64,000 bases of DNA from Arthrobacter sp. Leaf337 (GTDB taxonomy: Bacteria; Actinomycetota; Actinomycetes; Actinomycetales; Micrococcaceae): positions 1,250-65,249 of the forward strand of contig NZ_LMPC01000026.1 of the NCBI RefSeq assembly GCF_001423745.1, given 5' to 3'. The notes under the pieces are model-generated. The model saw only the letters and a list, made by a program, of their open reading frames with translations. It was not told where the DNA came from and searched no databases. Shown piece by piece: positions 45,599 to 53,700 of the stretch (the stretch's first letter is position 1; the number at the start of each line of letters is the position of its first letter). Position numbers and translations under genes: made by a program.

Positions 45599-45629
45599 GC
45601 GGGCCCGGTTTTATGAGCGGGGACAGGTC

Positions 45630-46103
45630 ATGAGCGGGATTGCCCGCCCTTCGGGGCCGGCTGTTCCCGGCGTCGGCGCCTGGATCACGGCAGACCCGCT
45701 GCGCGCCGTCCTGGCCGCGATCGCCGTCGTCACCGTCTTTTCCGGGGCCGTCCAGATACCGTTCGGCGGCGCCGTCCTTGAGCTGCTGGGGGCGGAGCCG
45801 ACGACGGCGGCGCGCCAGCTGTTCGGCACCGTGGGCATGTTCATGGTGGTGGTGGGCGGACTCCTGCTGCACACGCTGCTGCGCCCCCGGCCGGCGGCCG
45901 AGGTGCTGCTGTGGTCGGGAGTGCAGAAGGCGGGGGCCTGTGCCGCCGTCGCGATCGGGGTCATCAACGGCGTTTTCGCGCCGGTGGCGCTGGCAGTAGC
46001 GGTCTTCGACCTTGCGACGGCGGCCCTCTGCCTGATCTACCTTCGCCGGGTCTACTGGGAGAGCGGGCCAGGCAAAGGCCGCGGTCAGGGGGCGGGGCCG
46101 TGA
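45630..46103 (+). CDS. Membrane protein of unknown function
   Basis: A 157-residue membrane protein with about four helices (26-50, 64-84, 93-112 and 114-136). It has no recognised motif. The start region is odd: the sequence ATGAGCGGG occurs three times (45595, 45613, 45630), and only the third is in frame with this gene; the first two open a 12-codon frame that overlaps the upstream stop and ends at 45633. The end overlaps the patatin gene (GTGA). Confidence 0.7.
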   Translation: MSGIARPSGPAVPGVGAWITADPLRAVLAAIAVVTVFSGAVQIPFGGAVLELLGAEPTTAARQLFGTVGMFMVVVGGLLLHTLLRPRPAAEVLLWSGVQKAGACAAVAIGVINGVFAPVALAVAVFDLATAALCLIYLRRVYWESGPGKGRGQGAGP

Positions 46104-47521
46104 AGCGCTCGCTTGTGCTGGCCGGCGGCGGAATGCGGGTGGCCTGGCAGGCCGGCGTGGTCCGCGCGCTCGCCGAAGAAGGCCTGCACTTCGACCATGT
46201 GGACGGGACGTCCGGCGGCATCCTGACGGCGGGCATGCTGCTGTCAGGGGTGCCTGCGGAGGATATGTGTCGGAACTGGTCCGGCGTGAACGTCAAGGAC
46301 TTCGGCTCGGCACTGCCGCTGGGCGACTATGCGAAGGGGCCGTGGTCGCTGCCCGCCATCGGTGACGCGGACGGCCTGCTCCGCAAGGTTTTTCCGGCCC
46401 TCGGGATCGACGACGGCGAGATCAGGCGCCGGGCAGCCCTGCCGGGCGCCGTCGAAGGCACCTTCAACGTAGTGGAATTTACCGGAAAGCTATGCCACGC
46501 CATCGACGCCCGGGACGTCGATGCCGGACTGATGGCAGCCGGAATGTCCTTGCCCATTTTCCTCACGCCGCTGCGGCGTGACGGGAAGATCTGGACTGAC
46601 GCCGTCTGGGTCCGCGACGCCAACGTGGCCGAAGCCCTCCGCCGCGGGGCGGACGAGGTGTGGCTGGTCTGGTGCATCGGCAACACCGGGTACTGGGGCG
46701 ACGGCCCGCTTGAACAGTACGTCCATATGATCGAGATGAGCGCCATGGGCGCCCTCCTGGCCGACTTCGAGGCCGCGAAGGCTGCCGGCAGGGATTTCAT
46801 CCTCCACGTTGTCAGGCCGGAGAATCCCCTGCCGCTGGATCCGGAGTTCTACCTGAACCGGATCGATGCGGACACCTTGATCGGCATGGGGTACCGGGAT
46901 GCCCGCAGCTACCTCAAGGACATGACCGCCGAAGGCCTGCCCAAGGACGCGTCCTGCACTGCCATGGTGGAACCGCCGGCAGGCATCCGCTTCACCGAGC
47001 GGTTTGGCGGCCGGGACGCAGGCGGCGGGGGCGACCGCGCGGGCGGTGGCGCGGGCGGCGCGGGCGGTGGCGCGGGCGGCGGCTCCACCGGCTCGGAAGT
47101 GCGCCTCACGGTAACGGTGGCCCTGCCCCTCAAAGATTCAGGTGCAGCGGCCCGGCTCACGGGGTTCCTCGACTACGCACCCTTCGGCCCACGGGTCTTC
47201 CTGGCCGGCGGGCGCGTGGACGTCCGCGGCGAATCGGTGACCTACCGGGCTTCCGTCCGCGCGGGCGGCGCCTGGCACCGGCTGTCCCTTGCCCGGGTCT
47301 TCCACGACGATCCCGGCCCGGACGCCTGGGACGACACCAGGCAGGCCCGGCTCACTGTGGGTTCGCTGCTGGATGTTCCGGTCACCATGGGACTGGCGGA
47401 CGCGGCGGCCCTGATCGCCTCCGTGGAACCGGCCGGCGTCCATGGCCCCGGCGACAAGGCGGGCGTCCTCGCCAACATCGCAGCCCGGGGCCTTCGTGAG
47501 GCTTTCCGCCGGTACGGCTGA
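46100..47521 (+). CDS. Patatin-like phospholipase
   Basis: Serine lipase/acyl hydrolase with a Ser-Asp dyad. The glycine-rich oxyanion segment is SLVLAGGGMRVAWQAG (4-19), the nucleophile is S38 in DGTSGG, and the catalytic Asp is probably D167 (WTDAVWVRDAN). A Gly-rich low-complexity linker (about 300-330) joins the patatin domain to a C-terminal beta-rich domain of about 135 residues (VRLTVTVALPLKDSG, GFLDYAPFGPRVFLAGGRVDV) that looks like a lipid-binding or regulatory unit related to the extra domain of the GMC protein. GTG at 46100 overlaps the preceding stop. It is the last gene of the cluster. Confidence 0.83.
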   Translation: MKRSLVLAGGGMRVAWQAGVVRALAEEGLHFDHVDGTSGGILTAGMLLSGVPAEDMCRNWSGVNVKDFGSALPLGDYAKGPWSLPAIGDADGLLRKVFPALGIDDGEIRRRAALPGAVEGTFNVVEFTGKLCHAIDARDVDAGLMAAGMSLPIFLTPLRRDGKIWTDAVWVRDANVAEALRRGADEVWLVWCIGNTGYWGDGPLEQYVHMIEMSAMGALLADFEAAKAAGRDFILHVVRPENPLPLDPEFYLNRIDADTLIGMGYRDARSYLKDMTAEGLPKDASCTAMVEPPAGIRFTERFGGRDAGGGGDRAGGGAGGAGGGAGGGSTGSEVRLTVTVALPLKDSGAAARLTGFLDYAPFGPRVFLAGGRVDVRGESVTYRASVRAGGAWHRLSLARVFHDDPGPDAWDDTRQARLTVGSLLDVPVTMGLADAAALIASVEPAGVHGPGDKAGVLANIAARGLREAFRRYG

Positions 47522-47623
47522 GCGGTCCCCGCAGGCAGCAGGGCCGGAAGGGGGCTGACTGTGAGGCAGGACACAACGAAAGTACACGTTTGTTGCCGTC
47601 TGGTAAACAGTGTGGAACGGGCA

Positions 47624-47677
47624 GGGACATTCCGGCAACAACCGGGAAACACCCTCGAAAAACCGGAAGCCTACGCT
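47624..47677 (+). promoter_or_regulatory. Promoter of the flavoprotein gene with GlnR-box-like array
   Basis: Half-sites GGGAC (47624), GCAAC (47635), GAAAC (47646) and GAAAA (47657-47661) at 11-bp period, then 10 nt and a -10-like TACGCT (47672-47677). It is less perfect than the nirB copy but has identical geometry. Confidence 0.4.
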
Positions 47678-47733
47678 GGGTTTCATCACCAACCGGGGCC
47701 AAACGAAGGCCTCACCAGCGAAAGGGCCTTCAC

Positions 47734-48612
47734 ATGTCCGCCTCGGCACCGTCCACCCCCTCCTCCGCCTCGTTCCAGGCGCCGCCGCCTGTTCCGCGCG
47801 TGGTCATCGCCGGAGCCGGACCTGCTGCCCGTGCCCTGGTGAGCAAGCTGGACGGATCCCGCTTCGCAGGCAGCATCACTGTACTCAGCAACCGCGACGA
47901 CGCCCCGTCCGAACTCCTGGAACTGGCGGCGCTCCCCCAGGTTTCAATCCGCTTCGGCCAGCCGGCCAGCTTCATCGATGCGGCCAACCGCGTGGTGACT
48001 ACCTCTGACGGCATGGAATTCAGCTACGACCAGCTGGTGATTGCCACCGGCTCCGCCCCGGCATTGTCTCCCGTGGACGGCGCCGGCCGCTGCCTCAGCT
48101 ACTCCACCATCGACGACGCCGCCCGCATCGGTGACGCCGTGAAGGAAGTGACCCGCGTCCTCGGCCGAAGGCCGCTGGGGATCCTGGTGGGAACCGGCCC
48201 GGAGGCCGGCCAGGCGGAAGCGGTGCTGCGCGCCCGCGGCGTGAGGCCGGTCCGCACCACGCTCCGGCCGGCCGCCGTCGTTCCGACGCTCGCCGGCTCT
48301 GTCCTCCCGGCCGCAGGAATCGTCTTCGACGACGGCAGCAGCATGAATGGCGACCTCGTGGTCCTGGCCGAGGAGCGGGTGGCGCGGGACGGCCTGGCGG
48401 CCAGTGCCGGCCTGGAGACGGCTGCAAACGGCGGCATTGTGATCGGCCAGGACTTCCGGACCTCCGTCCCGGGAATCTGGGCCATCGGCGACGCCGCCTC
48501 CTACGACGGCGTCCGGCTGGGCCTCCTGGTGGCCTCCGGCTCCGCCGCGGGGGCCTGCGCGGCCCAGCTCATGCAGGCAACGCTGCAGGCGCCTGTGCAG
48601 GCTGCCGCCTAG
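47734..48612 (+). CDS. FAD-dependent oxidoreductase similar to the NirB N-terminal domain
   Basis: A 292-residue flavoprotein. PRVVIAGAGPAARALVSKLDG (about 21-41) matches the opening of NirB (RIVVAGGGPAAHRF) in sequence and spacing. DQLVIATGSAPALS and VPGIWAIGDAASYDG are further FAD contacts. The NAD(P) half (PLGILVGTGPEAGQAEAVLRARG) has GTGPEAG where GxGxxG/A is usual. It lacks the Fe-S and siroheme parts of NirB and could be an NAD(P)H reductase for another acceptor. ATG at 47734 follows AAAGGG. It lies 212 bp after the patatin gene with its own promoter, so it is not part of that cluster. Confidence 0.78.
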   Translation: MSASAPSTPSSASFQAPPPVPRVVIAGAGPAARALVSKLDGSRFAGSITVLSNRDDAPSELLELAALPQVSIRFGQPASFIDAANRVVTTSDGMEFSYDQLVIATGSAPALSPVDGAGRCLSYSTIDDAARIGDAVKEVTRVLGRRPLGILVGTGPEAGQAEAVLRARGVRPVRTTLRPAAVVPTLAGSVLPAAGIVFDDGSSMNGDLVVLAEERVARDGLAASAGLETAANGGIVIGQDFRTSVPGIWAIGDAASYDGVRLGLLVASGSAAGACAAQLMQATLQAPVQAAA

Positions 48613-48704
48613 CATCGTTGTGGCAAGATGGTCACCTGAGAAGCCACGAAGAAAACGGCGCCTGCTGCCCACGAGGCCCGGCGGGCCCACCAGGAAGGAC
48701 CACC

Positions 48705-49451
48705 ATGAGCAACGAAGCCACCGCGGCCGGCACACCTGACGCCACCGCCGCGGGAGTCACCGCACCCGGTGCCACAGCATCGGCAGAAATAGCCTCCTTC
48801 ATCGACCACACGCTGCTGAAGCCGGAGGCCAGTGAAGCGGAGATCCTCAAGGTCTGCTCCGAAGCCGCCGAATACCACTTCAAATCCGTTTGCGTGAACC
48901 CGGTGTGGGTCAAGACCGTCAGCACCGCGCTCAAGGGTTCGGGCGTCCTGACCTGCTCGGTGGTCGGCTTCCCGCTGGGAGCCACGCCCACCGACGTCAA
49001 GGCCTTCGAGGCCCGCGGCGCCGTGCTCGACGGGGCCGACGAGGTGGACATGGTCGTCAACATCGCAGCCGCCCGCGCCGATGACAAAGGCGCGCTGGTT
49101 GATGACATAAGGGCCGTCGCCGAGGCTGTGCACGGCAGCGACGCGATCCTGAAGGTGATCATCGAGACAGCCCTGCTCAGCGATTCCCAGAAAGTCCTCG
49201 CCTGCGAGGCGGCGGTGGAGGCCGGAGCGGACTTCGTCAAGACATCCACGGGATTCAACGGCGGCGGCGCCACCGTTGAAGACGTGGCCCTGATGCGCCG
49301 CACGGTGGGCCCGGATGTCGGCGTCAAGGCCTCCGGCGGCGTGCGTTCGCTGGCTGACGCGCAGGCTATGATTGCAGCAGGTGCAACACGTATAGGCGCC
49401 AGTTCCGGCATTGCGATCGTCAAGGGTGAACAGGGTTCGTCCGCGTACTGA
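48705..49451 (+). CDS. deoC: Deoxyribose-phosphate aldolase
   Basis: Cleaves 2-deoxyribose-5-phosphate to acetaldehyde and glyceraldehyde-3-phosphate, completing deoxynucleoside catabolism together with the purine nucleoside phosphorylase (29540) and a phosphopentomutase. The 248-residue product has FIDHTLLKPEAS near the start, VVGFPLGA, EVDMVVNIAA, KVIIETALL, and FVKTSTGF with K179 as Schiff-base lysine, then VKASGGVRSLADA. The start at 48705 follows AGGAAGGA. The first about 28 residues are an Ala/Thr-rich extension. Confidence 0.93.
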   Translation: MSNEATAAGTPDATAAGVTAPGATASAEIASFIDHTLLKPEASEAEILKVCSEAAEYHFKSVCVNPVWVKTVSTALKGSGVLTCSVVGFPLGATPTDVKAFEARGAVLDGADEVDMVVNIAAARADDKGALVDDIRAVAEAVHGSDAILKVIIETALLSDSQKVLACEAAVEAGADFVKTSTGFNGGGATVEDVALMRRTVGPDVGVKASGGVRSLADAQAMIAAGATRIGASSGIAIVKGEQGSSAY

Positions 49452-49524
49452 CCTGGTCCGGAAACGCCACAGTTTTTTGAGCCCTTCGGGGCGTTTTGAG
49501 CCCTGCGGGGCCGAGGAGGAATGA

Positions 49525-49755
49525 ATGTCCAAGACCGTTGATAGCCCCAAGACCCCTCAGAACGAGAACAGCCTTGCCGGGAGCATCGCCGTTTTCGCAG
49601 TCATGATGGTCCTGTTCCTCGGCTCCATCTACTCGCTGTCCTTCCTCACGCTCGGCAACCCGTGGCCGATGGCCGTCTGCCTGGGCCTGTTCGCGGCAGC
49701 GTTCTGGATCCCGCAGACCATCCTGGGCCGTTCGGATTCGGCCGGCGAGCACTAA
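49525..49755 (+). CDS. Small two-helix membrane protein
   Basis: A 76-residue protein with two hydrophobic segments (about 19-43 and 47-65) separated by GNPWP, a polar N-terminus and an acidic C-terminus. It starts after an ideal GAGGAGGAATGA and ends before a perfect terminator, so it is a well-defined small gene. Homologous small proteins are common beside deoC and other metabolic genes in Arthrobacter-like genomes (general knowledge); the function is unknown. Confidence 0.78.
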   Translation: MSKTVDSPKTPQNENSLAGSIAVFAVMMVLFLGSIYSLSFLTLGNPWPMAVCLGLFAAAFWIPQTILGRSDSAGEH

Positions 49756-49773
49756 GCCTTCGAACTTAAGCGC

Positions 49774-49804
49774 CTGAAGCCCCCGGATTTTCCGGGGGCT
49801 TCAG
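49774..49804 (+). terminator. Terminator after the small membrane protein gene
   Basis: Perfect 14-bp stem CTGAAGCCCCCGGA/TCCGGGGGCTTCAG with a TTT loop, followed by CTCTTT. It lies between convergent genes. Confidence 0.85.
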
Positions 49805-49810
49805 CTCTTT

Positions 49811-49854
49811 AAGCGGCCGGCTCTGCAAGCGGCCGGCTGCTTAGGCGGCCGGCC
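49811..49854. repeat. Three 16-bp-period GC-rich repeats
   Basis: AAGCGGCCGGCT occurs at 49811 and 49827, and a variant AGGCGGCCGGCC at 49843; linkers are 4 nt. Each unit contains the palindrome CGGCCG. The array is in the 3' region of the leftward membrane hydrolase gene. Confidence 0.8.
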
Positions 49855-49877
49855 GCGCCGCTGGCTGCAGTGTGCGG

Positions 49878-50702
49878 CTAGCCGGCGCCGAACAGGCTGC
49901 TGACCAGGGTGCTTCCGAGGGCAAGTGCGGCCGGGTAATGCGCCTTGGCCAGCGCCCAGGCGGCCACGCACATCCCCACCATGGCGTAGGCGCTCACCGG
50001 AATCAGCACAAGCCACTCGCGGCGGGAGCCGGCCCGTCCCAGCAGGGGGATCGAAAAAGCCCCGTTGGCCTTCCAGACGTCGTTGAGCACCGGCAGCTTC
50101 CGCAGGAACCTTGGCGGCTTGATCACGATCGGCCACAGCAGTGGGACTCCCCCGGTGGTGATCATGTCTCCGACGATGTGGACCACCACCCCGGTGAGCA
50201 TGGAGACCGGCAGCCAGGTCCATTGATCCGGCGCGAACCAGGTGACGAGGCCGGCCATGGTCAGGGCGAAGAGCCAGTTGCTGATGAAGCCTGACTTGGG
50301 GAAGAGTTTGAGGGCCTTGGCGGCGATGTTGATCATGAACATGCAGAGCAGGCCGGCGCCCACGGACAGCAGGCCCCAGTCCGTGTGGAGCTGGATCTGC
50401 CCGGCAATGGTGGCCAGCAGCACGAAGAAGGCCGCCCCGAGTACGGAGTGCGTTCCCTGTCGGTGGCCGCCGCTGGCATTTTCGATCCCGACGGCAATCA
50501 CGTTCGAGAGCGGCGGCAGCGAATTGGCGACCGTGCTGTGCCGGTGGTCCCAGTCGCACACCAGCGCGGTTCCAGCTGTCGCCATGCCGCCGATCAGGAT
50601 TCCGGTGGCGTCCAGCGGGTACCAGCCCAGGGTGTACGGCCCTGTTGAGGCAATGGCTACCCACGCCGCGGCTCCCGACGCGGCGTGATGTCCTCCCATC
50701 AT
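49878..50702 (-). CDS. Membrane-bound metal-dependent hydrolase (YdjM/LexA-binding family)
   Basis: A 274-residue membrane protein of the YdjM/YvsG metal-dependent hydrolase family. It begins MMGGHHAASGAAAW (metal-binding His pair), has CDWDHRHSTVANSL (Asp/His pattern), the HRQGTHSVLGAAFF segment, and a later GVVVHIVGDMITTGGVPLLWP, together the family fingerprint, with about six membrane helices. The physiological substrate is unknown, although some members are under SOS control. Its start lies 4 bp downstream of the mfd stop, so it is probably in the mfd operon, which suits a DNA-damage or stress link. Confidence 0.8.
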   Translation of the reverse strand: MMGGHHAASGAAAWVAIASTGPYTLGWYPLDATGILIGGMATAGTALVCDWDHRHSTVANSLPPLSNVIAVGIENASGGHRQGTHSVLGAAFFVLLATIAGQIQLHTDWGLLSVGAGLLCMFMINIAAKALKLFPKSGFISNWLFALTMAGLVTWFAPDQWTWLPVSMLTGVVVHIVGDMITTGGVPLLWPIVIKPPRFLRKLPVLNDVWKANGAFSIPLLGRAGSRREWLVLIPVSAYAMVGMCVAAWALAKAHYPAALALGSTLVSSLFGAG

Positions 50703-50706
50703 CCTT

Positions 50707-53700
50707 TTATTTCACCGCCGGTGTCGCAGATACAGCGGCATCAGCGAAGATATTCCGGATGACCCCGTTGGCCCACTCCAGGATCTCGGCGTCCTGCAGG
50801 TCCCGGCCGCCGATCTTGGCGGTCTTCGGTTTGGGAATGAGCACCGCGTCGAGGGCGGGCTTGGACTGCGCACCGGGGTACATGCGGTTGAGCCGCATCG
50901 TCTTGGATTCGGGCAGCTGGGCCGGGGAGAACTTGATGAAGTTCCCCTGCAGGGCGACGTCGGACAGCCCGGCTTCGCGGGCTCCCACCCGGAAGCGCGC
51001 GACGGCGATCAGGTTCTGCGCGGGCAGCGGCGGTTCGCCGTAGCGGTCCACGAGTTCGGCCAGGACCTCGTCGATCGCTTCGTTCGTGAGCGCCGACGCG
51101 AGCTTGCGGTAGGCCTCGAGGCGCAGCCGTTCGCCCGGCACATAGTCGTGCGGCAAGTGGGCGTTGACGGGCAGTTCGATCTTCATTTCGGCGGCCTTCT
51201 CCTCTGCCTCGCCGCGGAAGTCCGCCACGGCCTCGCCCACCAGGCGGATGTAGAGGTCGAAGCCCACGCCCTGGATGTGGCCGGACTGTTCGCCGCCCAG
51301 CAGGTTGCCGGCGCCGCGGATTTCGAGGTCCTTCATGGCCAGCTGCATGCCTGCGCCGAGCTCGTTGTGGGTTGCCACGGCTTTGAGCCGTTCCAGCGCC
51401 ACCTCGCCCAAGGGCTTCTCGGAGGGGTACAGGAAATACGCGTAGGCGCGTTCGCGGCCGCGGCCCACCCGTCCGCGCAGCTGGTGGAGCTGGGAAAGGC
51501 CGTACTTGTCCGCGCCGTCCACGATCAGGGTGTTGGCGTTGGAGATGTCCAGTCCGGTTTCAATGATGGTGGTGCACACCAGGACGTCGAAGCGCTTCTC
51601 CCAGAAGTCCACGATGATCTGCTCGAGCCGGCTTTCGGACATCTGGCCGTGGGCCACCTCCACGCGGGCTTCAGGCACCAGCTCGCGGATCTTGGCAGCG
51701 GTCCGTTCAATCGTCGACACCCGGTTGTGGACGAAGAACACCTGGCCCTCGCGCATCAGTTCCCGCCGGACCGCGGCGGAGGTCTGCTTGTCCGTGTACG
51801 GGCCCACATAGGTCAGCACCGGGTGGCGTTCTTCCGGCGGAGTGGCCAGGGTGGAGGTCTCGCGGATCCCGGTCAGGGACATTTCCAGGGTGCGCGGAAT
51901 CGGCGTGGCGCTCATGGCCAGGACGTCCACGTTGGTGCGCATCTTCTTCAGCGCTTCCTTGTGTTCGACGCCGAAGCGCTGCTCCTCGTCCACGATCACC
52001 AGGCCGAGGTCCTTGAAGCCGAAGTCCTTGGACAGCAGCCGGTGCGTGCCGATCACAACGTCCACGGAGCCTGCCTTGACGCCGTCGGCGGTTTCCTTGG
52101 CCTCCTTGCCGCTCTGGAAACGGGACAGCGGCTTGACGACCAGCGGGAATCCGGAGAACCGTTCGGTGAACGTCTCGTAGTGCTGCTGGGCCAGCAGCGT
52201 CGTGGGGACCAGCACGGCCACCTGCTTGCCGTCCTGGACGGCCTTGAACGCGGCCCGGACGGCGATCTCGGTCTTGCCGTAGCCCACGTCACCGGAGATC
52301 AGCCGGTCCATCGGGATCTCGCGCTCCATGTCGGCCTTGACCTCATTGATGGTGGTCAGCTGGTCCGGCGTCTCCACGTAGGGGAAAGCCTCTTCCAGCT
52401 CGCGCTGCCACGGGGTGTCCGGGCCGAAGGCGTAGCCGCGGGACGCCATCCGGGCCGAGTACAGCCGGATCAGCTCGCCGGCGATCTCCTTGACGGCCTT
52501 GCGGGCCTTGGACTTGGTGCTGGCCCAGTCCGCGCCGCCCATCTTGCTCAGCGCCGGGGTGTCCCCGCCGACGTAGCGGGTGACCTGGTCCAGCTGGTCG
52601 GTGGGGACAAAAAGCCGGTCCCCCGGAGCGCCGCGCTTGGACGGGGCGTATTCCAGGACAAGGTATTCGCGCACGCCGTCGCCGCCTCCCGCCACCTTGC
52701 GCTGGATCAGCTCCACGAACCGGCCGATGCCGTGCTGTTCGTGCACCACGGAGTCCCCGGCCACGAGCTGGAGCGGGTCCACGGCGTTCCGCCGCTTGGA
52801 CGGCATCCGGCGCATGTCCTTGGTGGAACCGGCGGACGTGCGCCCCAGCAGGTCCGCTTCCGTCAGCAGGCCGAGCTTGAGGCCGTCCAGCACAAAGCCC
52901 CGTCCGACGGCGGCGGTGGTCACCTCGATGATGCCCGCCTGCGGCTCGTCATCCAGCGAGTCCACCCGGGCGCAGGGGATGTCGTTGTCGTGGAACAGTT
53001 CAGCCAGCCGCTGGGCCGGGCCGGGACCTTCCGTGACAACCACAAGTCGCCACTGGTCCCGGACGTGCGAACCGATGAACTCCATCATCTCGGCGACGTC
53101 GCCCTGGTAGCCGCGGGGTTCCCGGGCATGCAGGTTGAGGACGTTGATGTCCGGAGTCAGCTCTTCGTCGGTGGCCAGCGAGGTGATGGACCACCACGAG
53201 ACCTCCTGGCCCAGGGCCGCGGTGCGGGTCTCCGTCAGGGAGCGGAAGCTTGCCGAATGCAGGGCAGCCGAGGCCGCGGAACTGAGATCCAGCGGTGCGG
53301 TGCCGCCGTCGGACGCCGTTGACCATGCAGCTTCCAGGAATTCCTCGTTGGTCGCGGCCAGGTCGTGGGCGCGGGTGCGGACCTTTTCGGGCTCGATCAC
53401 CACGGAGATGGACCCGGCGGGCAGCTGTTCGACGAAGGGCACCATGGCATCCACCAGGACGGGAGCCAACGATTCCATGCCTTCCACCGCGATGCCGCCG
53501 GCGATCTTCTCCAGCATGTCCGCAGCGGCGGGCAGCTGTGCCTTCAGTGTCGCTGCCCGGGACATCACGGAAGGGGTGATGAGGATTTCGCGGCATGGCG
53601 GGGCGTGCAGTTCCGTGGGGTGGTGCAGGCCGGGCGAGGACAGGGAGCGCTGGTCGGCAACGGCGAACCAGCGCATCTGGTCCACCTCGTCGCCGAAGAA

